Origin: Candidatus Methanoperedens sp. BLZ2 | GTDB taxonomy: Archaea > Halobacteriota > Methanosarcinia > Methanosarcinales > Methanoperedenaceae | Assembly: GCF_002487355.1 (NCBI RefSeq) | Contig: NZ_NTMG01000068.1 | Coordinates: 79,720-143,719 of the forward strand | Reading direction: 5' to 3' | Length of the DNA: 64,000 nucleotides | Shown here: piece by piece, positions 1 through 10,859 of the stretch | How positions within the stretch are numbered: the first letter of the stretch is position 1 | Layout: every line of letters starts with the position of its first letter | The notes under the pieces: model-generated | Told to the model about the DNA's origin: nothing | Database searches by the model: none | Seen by the model: the letters and a program-made list of their open reading frames with translations, nothing else | Translations under genes and position numbers: made by a program

Positions 1-288
1 CTAACCTACAAAGCAGAACTTATAGGTAAGAAAGTAATAGAAATCGATGAGCGGAAAACGTCAAAGAGGTGCTATGTATGTGGAAAAGAGCATGATATGC
101 CTCTCTGGAAGCGTACTATGAACTGTGATTGCGGGAACGTGATTGATAGGGATAGGAACAGTTCTATCTATATCATGTTACGGTTTCTATCACAAAATGC
201 CATGTGGACTGGCTACCAGCAATTTGTTGGTAATCTACGACAAACAGGGCTTATGGTGCCGAAACTAGCACCACAAGCATACTCGTAG
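1..288 (+). pseudogene. tnpB: TnpB (IS605/IS1341 OrfB) C-terminal part, cut by window edge
   Basis: Reading frame 1 is open from the first base to the TAG at 286-288 and encodes the last ~95 residues of a TnpB RNA-guided nuclease. The zinc ribbon is visible as CYVCGK followed about 20 residues later by CDCG, then the third RuvC acidic motif as DRDRNSS. The residues after it differ from the usual NAA, so activity is uncertain. The 5' part lies outside the window, so I cannot tell whether the gene is whole. It ends beside an IS right-end hairpin like that of the intact element at 35.8-37.0 kb. Confidence 0.8.
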
Positions 289-319
289 GAAGCCCCAGCC
301 CGAAAGGGGGGTAGTTCAC
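289..319 (+). repeat. Right end of IS605/IS1341-type element
   Basis: Starts GAAGCCCC, forms a short GC-rich hairpin (CCC/GGG) and ends GTAGTTCAC. The same layout and the same last nine bases occur at the end of the intact tnpB element (36966-36997). In this family the 3' end of tnpB and the right end commonly also encode the guide (omega/re) RNA scaffold; that role here is inference. Confidence 0.65.
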
Positions 320-324
320 ATCTC

Positions 325-471
325 GTGCCTGAATGGAAAAAATATTATGTCATCGAAGATATCAGGGCAACGATAATGGGGGAAAAGATCAATTCCGGAA
401 ATCTCACTGAAAGCAGAAGGGCTCAGGATGGAAATCGGAATGGAAAGCTGCTAAATTCTGATAAAATATAG
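325..471 (+). CDS. Possible 48-residue ORF abutting the IS end
   Basis: A GTG at 325, six bases after the IS right end, opens a 48-codon frame to a TAG at 469-471, just before the ribosome binding site of the methyltransferase at 485. The product is hydrophilic and I do not recognise it. It could be the tail of a gene interrupted by the insertion, or chance. No independent support. Confidence 0.2.
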   Translation: MPEWKKYYVIEDIRATIMGEKINSGNLTESRRAQDGNRNGKLLNSDKI

Positions 472-484
472 GAGAAAAAGGAAT

Positions 485-1486
485 ATGAATAGCGAGGAAC
501 CAAACCCGGAAAAGATAATTGAGACAACATTTGCCTTTGCAACAACAAGGGTGCTAATTACGGCGATAGACCTTGAATTGTTCACACATATTGCTAAAGG
601 GAACCATACTGTTATTGAAATTGCAAAAGCTGCATCAGCAAGCGAACGAGGTATGGAGATTATACTGAACGGGCTCACATCGCTGGATTTTCTTATAAAA
701 TCCAATGGTACATACGATCTTACCCCGCTCTCGGAGAAATTCCTCGTTAAAGGCAAACCATCATACTTCGGGGATTTTGTGCAGCATGGGGATGATCTGT
801 GGGAGCCGTGGAGCCACCTGACCGATGCGGCTAAGAAAGGCAAACCCTTCAAGAGAATTGAAAAAGAACAGGGTCCTGAGTTCTTTGAGAGGATGGTGGT
901 TCAAATTTTTCCGATGAGCTATCCCTGCGCAAAGGCCGCAGCAGAAGCGCTTGGTGCGGGTTCTTCATGGAAAAACCTGGATATACTTGATGTTGCTACG
1001 GGTTCAGGTGCATGGAGCATTGCATTTGCACAGGTTGATAAAGGTGCAAATGTAACAGCCCTTGATTGGCCGAATGTGCTTGAAGTAACAAAAAAGGTGG
1101 TGAATAAATTTGGTCTTGGCAAGAGATTCACCTTTTTGCCGGGGGACCTGAGAGAGGTGGATTTCGATGAGAAACAATATGACCTTGTCATACTGGGGCA
1201 TATTTGCCATACAGAAGGAGCAGAGAAAACCCGCGAATTGTTTTATCGGGTTCACAGGGCGCTAAAGCATGGTGGGAAAGTTCTGATTGCTGAAATGATA
1301 CCTGATGACGAACGTAAATGTGCAGTCTTTCCCTTGATGTTTGCTGCAAATATGCTTGTAAACAGCACGGAAGGTAATACTTTTACGATGGCAGAATACA
1401 CAGAATGGCTTGATGATGCAGGTTTTAAGGATATGACAATTATTGATGCGCCCGGTCCATCCCCACTTATTGTGGCAAGTAAGTAA
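485..1486 (+). CDS. SAM-dependent O-methyltransferase (caffeate/hydroxyneurosporene type)
   Basis: A 333-residue class I methyltransferase with the two-domain layout of the O-methyltransferase family 2. Residues ~10-90 form the winged-helix dimerisation region (IDLELFTHI, then STEDLTP-like YDLTPLSEKFL). The Rossmann domain carries the glycine motif I at ~167-182 (ILDVATGSGAWSIAFA) and the acidic loop TALDWP at ~191-196. Such enzymes methylate hydroxyl groups of small aromatic or isoprenoid compounds; the substrate here is unknown. A purine-rich AGGAGAAAAAGG precedes the ATG. It stands alone between an IS remnant and a TBP remnant. Confidence 0.85.
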   Translation: MNSEEPNPEKIIETTFAFATTRVLITAIDLELFTHIAKGNHTVIEIAKAASASERGMEIILNGLTSLDFLIKSNGTYDLTPLSEKFLVKGKPSYFGDFVQHGDDLWEPWSHLTDAAKKGKPFKRIEKEQGPEFFERMVVQIFPMSYPCAKAAAEALGAGSSWKNLDILDVATGSGAWSIAFAQVDKGANVTALDWPNVLEVTKKVVNKFGLGKRFTFLPGDLREVDFDEKQYDLVILGHICHTEGAEKTRELFYRVHRALKHGGKVLIAEMIPDDERKCAVFPLMFAANMLVNSTEGNTFTMAEYTEWLDDAGFKDMTIIDAPGPSPLIVASK

Positions 1487-1513
1487 CAGGTGGTTGCAGG
1501 ATCAAAACTACTT

Positions 1514-1711
1514 TCAGGGATGGCTCAATAAGTTTAAATTGAAAAGAATGTTCCTGATGCGAAGTAATGCATTTTCGCAATCTTCTGGAGACTTTCCACC
1601 AGTAATGACGAGTTTTCCGGAACCGAACAATAAAAGAACTACTTTAGGGTCAAACTTCAGATTCAGGTCATCTCCGAGTTCAGCGGATGCCACTATATTC
1701 TGAATGACCAC
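1514..1711 (-). pseudogene. tbp: TATA-binding protein remnant (second repeat with internal deletion)
   Basis: The 65-residue product begins VIQNIVASAELGDDLNL and then jumps to PKVVLLLFGSGKLVITGGK, two signature stretches of the second TBP repeat that are normally separated by about 25-30 residues (the EPEQFPGLVYR region). The first repeat is missing: upstream in frame only YE and a few residues precede a TGA. A protein lacking half the saddle and a core strand could not bind DNA as TBP does, so I call it a gene remnant. The joint is in frame, so a short protein could still be made from the GTG at 1711. Confidence 0.7.
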
Positions 1712-1775
1712 TTCATAATTTATTCAGGAGGTTTGAACCACAATCTATTTTTAGTATGGCAAAATATGTATTATC

Positions 1776-1919
1776 ATGGATTTACGCCAATGCAAGAAGG
1801 GTTGTGAGGTATGCACACCATGCGAGGATTGCAAAGCGCCACAGTTCAATGTGAATTTGATGTGCGGAAGCTGCCTGCAATGTGAGACCCCACATGTCGA
1901 AATGTATGAATGGAAATAA
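1776..1919 (+). CDS. Small cysteine-rich protein (47 residues)
   Basis: An ATG at 1776 opens 47 codons rich in cysteine: C-x3-C-x2-C-x2-C-x2-C, then a C-G-S-C-x2-C cluster near the end. Nine cysteines in 47 residues with pairs at metal-binding spacing suggest a zinc or iron-sulfur binding miniprotein. I do not recognise the family. No clear Shine-Dalgarno is present; the gene could be leaderless. Too short for routine gene callers. Confidence 0.5.
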   Translation: MDLRQCKKGCEVCTPCEDCKAPQFNVNLMCGSCLQCETPHVEMYEWK

Positions 1920-1985
1920 TTGAAACCTGCTCGTTGTTTTTTCTAATGAGACTAAAGAGTATCAGCCATAACATTAATTAACCCG

Positions 1986-1996
1986 GTAAAATATAT
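1986..1996 (+). promoter_or_regulatory. TATA-like box of purP
   Basis: An AT-only AAAATATATAA lies 26-36 bases upstream of the purP ATG at 2022. Archaeal transcription usually starts ~25 bases below the TATA box, so the message would be leaderless or nearly so, in line with the lack of a ribosome binding site. Confidence 0.5.
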
Positions 1997-2021
1997 AACT
2001 GTTGCACTATACAGGTGCATA

Positions 2022-3092
2022 ATGGTAGAAAAGAAGGAGATACTCAGGATTTTAGATGGCTACGATAAGGAGAATATAGCTATTGCTACTGTTTGTTCAC
2101 ATAGCAGCCTTCAGATATTTGACGGGGCCAGGAAAGAGGGTTTCAAGACCATCGGGATAAGTGTCGGATCGCCCCCAAAATTCTATGATGCCTTCCCGAA
2201 GGGAAAGCCGGATGAATTTTTCATTGTAAAGGATTATAAGGAAATCCTTTTAAAAACAAAAGAACTTGCAGCAAAGAATGCGATCATAATCCCGCACGGG
2301 TCTTTCGTGGAATATCTTGGCCCTGAAAATTTCCAGAAGCTGCGCCTTCCCACATACGGAAACCGAAGCGTTCTTGAATGGGAATCAGACCGGGATATGA
2401 GCCGCAAATGGCTGGAATCAGCGGGAATAAAAATGCCGCGCCAGATAAAGAATCCGGAAGATATCGATTCTCCTATGATGGTCAAGTATTATGGCGCAAA
2501 AGGCGGAATGGGATTTTTTGTTGTCAAGAATTATTCTGATTTCCAGAAACGGATCAATCCTGCTGAAAAATACACCATTCAGGAATTCGTTCTCGGGACA
2601 CGTTATTACATGCATTATTTCTATTCACCAATTAAGCATGATGGCTATAAGCTGAGTATTGGGTCCCTTGAACTGCTTGGCATCGACAGGCGTGTTGAAT
2701 CAAATGCTGATGAGATATTCAGGATCGGTTCTCCGACTGAGCTTGCAGAAGCTGGCATATATCCGACTTTTGTAGTGACAGGAAACCTGCCTCTTATGAT
2801 CCGGGAATCGCTTCTCCCCAAGATTTTCGAGATGGGGGAGAAGGTAGTGGAGAGATCACTTGAGTTGTTCGGGGGCATGATCGGGCCATTCTGTCTTGAA
2901 ACTGTTGTAACAGACACACTTGAATTGAAGGTTTTTGAAATATCAGCCCGCATAGTTGCAGGGACTAATCTTTTCATTTCCGGTTCGCCATATTCGGATC
3001 TTATAGAAGAAAATTTATCCATGGGGCGGCGTATGGCTCGCGAGATAAAAGTTGCACAGGATACTGATTCGCTTCCGGAAGTAATATCATGA
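2022..3092 (+). CDS. purP: PurP, FAICAR synthetase (formate-dependent)
   Basis: A 356-residue ATP-grasp enzyme matching archaeal 5-formaminoimidazole-4-carboxamide ribonucleotide synthetase, which uses formate and ATP to formylate AICAR in the ninth step of purine synthesis, replacing the folate-dependent PurH activity. Recognisable stretches are VCSHSSLQIFDGARKEGF near the N terminus, the ATP-grasp strand MMVKYYGAKGGMGFFVVK (~153-170) and the C-terminal FEISARIVAGTNLF metal/ATP segment. Length is normal for the family. The last bases overlap the start of the FAD oxidoreductase, so the two genes are probably co-transcribed. Confidence 0.92.
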   Translation: MVEKKEILRILDGYDKENIAIATVCSHSSLQIFDGARKEGFKTIGISVGSPPKFYDAFPKGKPDEFFIVKDYKEILLKTKELAAKNAIIIPHGSFVEYLGPENFQKLRLPTYGNRSVLEWESDRDMSRKWLESAGIKMPRQIKNPEDIDSPMMVKYYGAKGGMGFFVVKNYSDFQKRINPAEKYTIQEFVLGTRYYMHYFYSPIKHDGYKLSIGSLELLGIDRRVESNADEIFRIGSPTELAEAGIYPTFVVTGNLPLMIRESLLPKIFEMGEKVVERSLELFGGMIGPFCLETVVTDTLELKVFEISARIVAGTNLFISGSPYSDLIEENLSMGRRMAREIKVAQDTDSLPEVIS

Positions 3093-4474
3093 TGCAGAAA
3101 AAAGAATATGATGTCATTATTATAGGTTCAGGACCTGCAGGGATGTTTGCAGCGTATGAGCTTGCCGAAAAGATGGATGTCCTTGTCATAGACATGGGCC
3201 GTGATATTAAAGAGCGGGAATGCAAAATGAAGCGCCGCGGCATCTGCACCCATTGCGACCCATGCGATATTATGTGCGGCGTGGGCGGCGCAGGGACATA
3301 TTCTGATGGGACCCTGAACCTTCGCCCTGACGTCGGGGGGGATCTTGCCGAGCAAACAGGGGATACTGAATATGCATGGCAGCTTGTTGATTATGTGGAT
3401 AAGGTATTCCTGAAATACGGAGCTCCTGACCATCTTTATATTCCTAAAGGCGACGAGGTGGAGCAACTAAAGCGAAGGGCAGCGTCTGTCGGGGCGCGGT
3501 TCATTGAAATTATCCAGAGGCATATCGGGTCTGATAATGCGCCTGTAGTTATTGCAAATTTTGAAAAGGACATGAAAGAGAAAGGCGTTGAGTTCCTGCT
3601 TGGTACGAAAGTAGAGGATCTGGTCATAGAAGAAAATACCTGCACAGGTGTTGTTCTATCGGACAGTACAAGGATCAGCTCCCGCTTTACTATCATTGCG
3701 CCCGGGAGGGTAGGCGCGAAATGGATCGATGAGATTTTGCATAAACACAAAATTGAGGCAAAATATGCTCCCATTGATGTAGGAGTAAGGGTTGAAGTCC
3801 CTTCGATAATAATGGATCCGATAACATACATAAATCATGATCCCAAATTCCACATCCAGACAAAGACATATGATGATTTTGTGAGGACTTTCTGTACTAA
3901 TGAGAGGGGTTTTGTGGTAAAAGAAGAATATGAGGATTTTATCGCCACTAATGGCCATTCCATGACGAATGAGCAATCGGAGAATACGAATTTCGCTTTT
4001 CTCGTCAGGGTCGAACTCACCGAACCCATTGAGAATACAGTACGCTATGGAAGGTCTATCGCAAAGCTTGCAACAACTATCGGCGGTGGGAAACCCGTGC
4101 TCCAGAGGATGGGCGATCTGCGTCGCGGAAGGCGAACCACCCAGAGCAGGCTTAAAAAGAACCAGGTAATAAATACACTTAAAGATGTGACGCCAGGTGA
4201 TATTTCCATGGCCCTGCCGCACCGCATCGTTACAGATATAAGGGAAGGGCTTGATGTATTAAATGAGATTATACCGGGTGTAGCGTCGGATTCAACACTA
4301 TTATATGCCCCTGAGATAAAATTTTATTCGATGCAGGTAGTTGTTAACCGTGACATGGAATCAAGCATCAGGAATCTTTTTGCGGCCGGGGATGGTGCAG
4401 GGCTTTCAAGGGATATTGTGAATGCTGCGGCAACTGGTGTGATTGCAGGAAGGGGAATATTGAAGAAAGTTTGA
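3089..4474 (+). CDS. FAD-dependent dehydrogenase (COG2509 type)
   Basis: 461 residues with an N-terminal dinucleotide fold (IIIGSGPAGMFAAYEL, ~10-26) and a C-terminal FAD closing motif (FAAGDGAGLSRDIVNAAATG). Between them is the COG2509 landmark GVGGAGTYSDGTLNL. Just before it is a C-x2-C-x2-C-x3-C cluster (C53, C56, C59, C63) with [4Fe-4S]-like spacing. Members are uncharacterised oxidoreductases distantly related to geranylgeranyl reductases. The ATG at 3089 overlaps the purP stop; a second ATG at 3092 is an alternative. Function and electron partner are unknown. Confidence 0.85.
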   Translation: MMQKKEYDVIIIGSGPAGMFAAYELAEKMDVLVIDMGRDIKERECKMKRRGICTHCDPCDIMCGVGGAGTYSDGTLNLRPDVGGDLAEQTGDTEYAWQLVDYVDKVFLKYGAPDHLYIPKGDEVEQLKRRAASVGARFIEIIQRHIGSDNAPVVIANFEKDMKEKGVEFLLGTKVEDLVIEENTCTGVVLSDSTRISSRFTIIAPGRVGAKWIDEILHKHKIEAKYAPIDVGVRVEVPSIIMDPITYINHDPKFHIQTKTYDDFVRTFCTNERGFVVKEEYEDFIATNGHSMTNEQSENTNFAFLVRVELTEPIENTVRYGRSIAKLATTIGGGKPVLQRMGDLRRGRRTTQSRLKKNQVINTLKDVTPGDISMALPHRIVTDIREGLDVLNEIIPGVASDSTLLYAPEIKFYSMQVVVNRDMESSIRNLFAAGDGAGLSRDIVNAAATGVIAGRGILKKV

Positions 4475-4576
4475 GCTCTTGATCCGATAAATGATGGAGA
4501 CTCCATCACCATCTTTTTATACTATTATGATCATAAGTATCATATAAGTATCATCGCATAAAAGAGTGCAATTATT

Positions 4577-5434
4577 ATGGCCGAGTCGAGTGAGTTTGAA
4601 AAGTATTGTATTCAGACACTGGAAGTATATTTCGGGGAGTTGGCAGGTGGAATTGTAAATAATGTAAAGACGAAGAAAAGCCTGAATGATGGATCAAATA
4701 TCAGCGATTATAAGGAATTTATCGACCTTCTGGAAATTAATATAAGTATACTGGCAGGAAAAAATACGGCTAACGATATTGGAAATACATTAAGGAACAA
4801 AACCCTTGATTTTGTGGAGAAAAAGAAAAAACCGGAACCTATCTTAGATGGTGATATGGAAAAAGAAATATATACTTTTTTGGATAAAAATACATTACCC
4901 ACTGAACGGGATATTGCCGATTATGCTAAATACCTGACATTAAAATATGGCGGTCAGGCGAAGAATGTTGAAAAAGAAATAATTGAAAAAATTAAAGACC
5001 AGATAAAAAAAACAATCAGCTGGAACAAAATAAATGGAGAAATAAAGGATTTACTTTCAAGATTCCAGGAGCCCACTAAAACCGATATTGATGATTTTAT
5101 ACATTATCTTCGTCTTTCAAAACTGGTTTTTGAGGAAAATGAACTGAGAGATGAGATTGAAAAAGAAAGGCTTTACAGGAAATTCCATGGGCCGCAGGAT
5201 ACTGTAATGCCATCACAGATCAATGAACTTGTCAATTTGATCAAAAATACAACCAATAAAGATGCGCTCAGTAAAAAATTAGGAAAACAGGAACTAAGCT
5301 ATCTTATCAAGGATGAATCCGGGGTTTCCGATAAATCAGTCTCAGAATTCATAAAGCTCATGACGCCTTCTGAAGATGATACAAGAGATACGCTTGAAGA
5401 CCTTGGGCTTAAACATCTTATCAGCGATAAATAA
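4577..5434 (+). CDS. Hypothetical charged helical protein with internal repeats
   Basis: 285 residues, very rich in Lys, Glu and Asp, no membrane segment or signal peptide. I see a twice-repeated ~50-residue unit (residues ~93-150 and ~151-205) with the pattern I-x2-E-I-x3-L, P-T-x2-D-I-x2-(F/Y)-x2-Y-L, then a charged E-I-E-K tail, so the protein probably arose by duplication. It sits alone on the plus strand between the FAD oxidoreductase and queA with its own upstream gap of ~100 bases. I do not recognise it and propose no function. Confidence 0.7.
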   Translation: MAESSEFEKYCIQTLEVYFGELAGGIVNNVKTKKSLNDGSNISDYKEFIDLLEINISILAGKNTANDIGNTLRNKTLDFVEKKKKPEPILDGDMEKEIYTFLDKNTLPTERDIADYAKYLTLKYGGQAKNVEKEIIEKIKDQIKKTISWNKINGEIKDLLSRFQEPTKTDIDDFIHYLRLSKLVFEENELRDEIEKERLYRKFHGPQDTVMPSQINELVNLIKNTTNKDALSKKLGKQELSYLIKDESGVSDKSVSEFIKLMTPSEDDTRDTLEDLGLKHLISDK

Positions 5435-5470
5435 AAAATTACTTAAACAACAATGTAAACTTAGCAGTCA

Positions 5471-7586
<2,116 letters not shown>

Positions 7587-7590
7587 TGAC

Positions 7591-8139
7591 TTAATGTTTT
7601 ATCCTAACAACAACGGTTCCGGCTAAGCGATCCCCGAGTCTCTGTCTTTTCTCTGTGATCGCCATAACGATAAATCCCAATATGTAAAAGGAAGGTAGAC
7701 TATCTATTATCCGCAAAACATTTCTCAACAGCGCTGCTAAAAAGTCACATGGCTCTCCATTTTCTTTAACAACAATAATCCCGAGGATCATCTTACCAAC
7801 AGTCTGGCCTTTCCATGTTTCCAATAATATACCATAAAATATCCAGAGGAGCATTATAATTAATAAACTCATGAAAAAACCGCTCATGGCCGTCATCGGT
7901 GATCCCGCCGCAAGGCCGGGAACAATTGAAGCACCGACAATACTGAATGATAAAAATACCATTACAAAATAATCAATTATTACGGCAAAGATCCTGTGCA
8001 GGACAACATCTTTCTCAGTCCCCATTTCACCCCTGGAAGATACGTTTACAGCAACCGTGGAGATTTTCAGGTTGGTGCCACATTTTGAGCAAAATTCCGC
8101 GTCATCCGGATTCATTGTTCCGCATTTGCTGCAATACAT
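7591..8139 (-). CDS. Zinc-ribbon RDD-family membrane protein
   Basis: 182 residues. A zinc ribbon opens the protein (C-x2-C at 3-6 and C-x2-C at 17-20, in the YCSKCGTMNPDDAEFCSKCG style), followed by an RDD domain with three hydrophobic segments: IFAVIIDYFVMVFLSF, a glycine-rich FMSLLIIMLLWIFYGILL, and the LRNVLRIIDSLP helix with GDRLAGTVVV at the end. RDD proteins are of unclear function, some linked to ion transport. It is convergent with tgt. Confidence 0.8.
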   Translation of the reverse strand: MYCSKCGTMNPDDAEFCSKCGTNLKISTVAVNVSSRGEMGTEKDVVLHRIFAVIIDYFVMVFLSFSIVGASIVPGLAAGSPMTAMSGFFMSLLIIMLLWIFYGILLETWKGQTVGKMILGIIVVKENGEPCDFLAALLRNVLRIIDSLPSFYILGFIVMAITEKRQRLGDRLAGTVVVRIKH

Positions 8140-8230
8140 TTTTACACCTTGTTACAATATTTACTCATGGTATTTAAAAATGTTGATGTATGTTGAGATT
8201 ATCTAAAATATTTTCTCAATGTAAATAAAG

Positions 8231-8242
8231 AAACATATAAAC
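8231..8242 (+). promoter_or_regulatory. TATA-like box of polB
   Basis: AACATATAAACA lies 24-35 bases upstream of the polB ATG at 8266, with no ribosome binding site between them, which fits a leaderless transcript. The divergent zinc-ribbon gene at 8139 shares this intergenic region. Confidence 0.4.
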
Positions 8243-8265
8243 ACATTAAATCAAATCTAACCTGC

Positions 8266-10848
8266 ATGAAATTCCAGATTCTCAATGCTGACTATACCTA
8301 CAGCGATGATTTGCCTGTAATAAGACTTTATGGAAGAGATGAATCTGGAAACAGTATATGCTGCCATGTGCCAGGTTTTGAACCTTATTTTTATGCAAAA
8401 GCAAAGCCTGAATTGTCAACTATTTTGCTGGAAAAGTTTAAAGAGCATATAAAAAGGATCGAGCAAGTAAAGCGGTTTGAACCGGTGGGTTATTTCAAGA
8501 ATAAAACAAGCATGCTAAAGATCATCCTGTATGATCCGAAAAGCGTTCCCATCATCCGCGATGATATCCGAAAAATGGTTGATGAGATATATGAGACAGA
8601 CATCCTTTTCAGGAACAGGTATATGGTGGATAAAGGGCTTGGCGGCATGGGTTGGGCAAAAGCAGAACCGGAAAAGGATACAATAAGTAATGAGGTCATA
8701 AGCGACCTTAAAATAACATCAGGGAATGTAGAACCTGTTGAAATCCTGAAAAACGCACCACTGCGCCATCTTGCATTCGATATTGAGTGCCTGCCATTAA
8801 ATGGCGCCATGCCGGTGCCTGAAACATCACCGATTGTGTTAATAAGCCTTGCTTTTGCGCCTGATTTTGAAGGAAAGAAAACACTTGTGCTTGTTGGGAA
8901 GGATGCAAAAGCAGATGATGAAACCGAGAGTTGTGGCAGCGAAGAAGCCATGCTGAAGCGATTTTTTGAAATAATAAAGAAATATGACCCTGATATTCTC
9001 GTGGGTTACAACTCGAACAGTTTTGATATTCCGTATATTGTTGACAGGATGAGAACTCTTAATAGAAAAGGAGCACGGATAGAGCCGATCGCAGGAAGAG
9101 ATGGCAGGGATCTCTATTATAAGAAAATCGGGAATGTTACAAGAATAAGCGTGATGGGTCGCATTGCTGTGGATGTATTACCTTTGCTTCGCAGGGAATT
9201 TTCGCTCAAACAATATACATTAAGAAATACGGCAAAGGAATTGCTGGGTTCTGAAAAACTCGAAATACCATTCCTTGAAATGGAAGATTACTGGAAAGAT
9301 AATGGTGAAAAGCTTTCAAAATTCATCGAATATTCAAGACGCGACTCTGAACTCGCACTTCTTTTCCTGTTGAAACTCCAGCTTATCGATAAATATATCG
9401 CTCTTGCAAGAGTGAGCGGGACTCTGCTTCAGGATATTCTCGATGGCGGGCAGACCCAGATGGTGGAGAGCCTGATGCTTCGTGAATACATGAAAAATGA
9501 CCGTGTGTTACCTGCGCGCCCAACAGGGGAAATGTCCGATGAGCGCTATGATGAAGGCGAGGAACTGGCCGGGGCTGAAGTCCTGCCTCCAAAGAAAGGC
9601 CTTCTTGAGAATATCGTCATCCTTGATTACAAATCACTCTACCCGACCATAATGATGGCGCATAACCTGTGTTATACCACAGAGGTTGTGGGAGAGCGGC
9701 CAGCTGATGTTATAGTAGCGCCAACAGGCGGTGTTTTTGTTTCCAGCAAAGTTGTAAAAGGTATCGTGCCATCCATTCTTGAAGACCTCCTGAACCGCAG
9801 GCAGGAGACGCGCGCTAAAATGAAAACAGCAAATGAGGAGGAAAAACGAGTTCTGGATGCCACACAGCTTGCGCTTAAAATCCTTCTTAACAGTTTCTAC
9901 GGCTATTCAGGATATACAAGGGCGCGGCTGTACAGCTTGACCCTTGCAAGCGCAGTAACGAGCTTTGGAAGGGAGAATATCCTGAGAACGAAAGACTTGA
10001 TAGAGAAGGACATCAGGGAAATAATCCTGAAGGACGGAAAAGCTTTCAAAAAAGATGAAAATATAAGCGGGAAGCGTATTGGTTTATCGGTGGTTTATGG
10101 AGATACGGACAGCGTTTTTGTGCATCTTGCTGATAAAGAGATTAACTTTGATGAGGCGCAGCTTGTGGGAAATACAATCGCAAATACCGTTACGGATTCT
10201 CTTGTTAAGCCAATGGAGCTTGTTTTTGACTCTTTTGCTAGGCGCGCCATATTCCTTGCCAAGAAGCGTTATGCTCTCCTTATCCAGGAAAAAACGGCGA
10301 AGGGTCTTAAGGAAAAGATAAAAGTGAAGGGAATGGAGACAGTTCGCCGCGACTGGTGCGAGCTTACCACAAAGACTATTGAGAAAGTCCTTGAGCTTGT
10401 CCTGAAGGAAGGAAAAGTGGATGATGCCGTTCTTCTTGTCAAGAATACGATAAATAGCATAAAAACAATAGATTCCACAAGCCCGCTTTTTGACGACCTT
10501 ATCCTGACACGCCAATATACAAAAAAAATTGAAAGTTACAGGAACAGGCAGCCACATATAACCGTAATAGAAAAGCTCCAGAAAAGGGGCATAATCTCAC
10601 ATGTCGGTGACAGGATACCATTTGTGATCGTGGCAGGCAATGCGATCTTTGTTGACCGCGCCGAAGACCCTGAATATGCGCAAAAGAAAAACCTGCCTAT
10701 TGATGTTGATTATTATATAAATAAACAGATACTTCCGCCTGTTGAACGGATATTATCTGATTTTGGTGTAACAAGAGAAATGTTAAGAGGGATGGGAGAA
10801 AGAAAGGTGCAGACTGAAACAAAGCAGAAACAATTATTTGAATTTTAG
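8266..10848 (+). CDS. polB: Family B DNA polymerase
   Basis: 860 residues with all family B motifs in order. The 3'-5' exonuclease has FDIEC (Exo I), YNSNSFDIPYI (Exo II) and YSRRDSELALLF (Exo III). The polymerase has motif A DYKSLYPTIM, motif B KILLNSFYGYSG, motif C VYGDTDSVFV and the downstream KKRYALL. All catalytic acids are present, so both activities are expected. This is one of the euryarchaeal replicative or repair polymerases; the window shows no partner subunits. No intein is present at the usual sites. The DUF89 gene follows after 11 bases. Confidence 0.95.
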   Translation: MKFQILNADYTYSDDLPVIRLYGRDESGNSICCHVPGFEPYFYAKAKPELSTILLEKFKEHIKRIEQVKRFEPVGYFKNKTSMLKIILYDPKSVPIIRDDIRKMVDEIYETDILFRNRYMVDKGLGGMGWAKAEPEKDTISNEVISDLKITSGNVEPVEILKNAPLRHLAFDIECLPLNGAMPVPETSPIVLISLAFAPDFEGKKTLVLVGKDAKADDETESCGSEEAMLKRFFEIIKKYDPDILVGYNSNSFDIPYIVDRMRTLNRKGARIEPIAGRDGRDLYYKKIGNVTRISVMGRIAVDVLPLLRREFSLKQYTLRNTAKELLGSEKLEIPFLEMEDYWKDNGEKLSKFIEYSRRDSELALLFLLKLQLIDKYIALARVSGTLLQDILDGGQTQMVESLMLREYMKNDRVLPARPTGEMSDERYDEGEELAGAEVLPPKKGLLENIVILDYKSLYPTIMMAHNLCYTTEVVGERPADVIVAPTGGVFVSSKVVKGIVPSILEDLLNRRQETRAKMKTANEEEKRVLDATQLALKILLNSFYGYSGYTRARLYSLTLASAVTSFGRENILRTKDLIEKDIREIILKDGKAFKKDENISGKRIGLSVVYGDTDSVFVHLADKEINFDEAQLVGNTIANTVTDSLVKPMELVFDSFARRAIFLAKKRYALLIQEKTAKGLKEKIKVKGMETVRRDWCELTTKTIEKVLELVLKEGKVDDAVLLVKNTINSIKTIDSTSPLFDDLILTRQYTKKIESYRNRQPHITVIEKLQKRGIISHVGDRIPFVIVAGNAIFVDRAEDPEYAQKKNLPIDVDYYINKQILPPVERILSDFGVTREMLRGMGERKVQTETKQKQLFEF

Positions 10849-10859
10849 GAGAAAATATT

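Noticed and set aside
3656..4222. 188-residue minus-strand ORF
   Set aside because: It lies wholly inside the FAD oxidoreductase and has no protein-like features.
10084..10557. 157-residue minus-strand ORF
   Set aside because: Antisense to polB motif C and downstream region.
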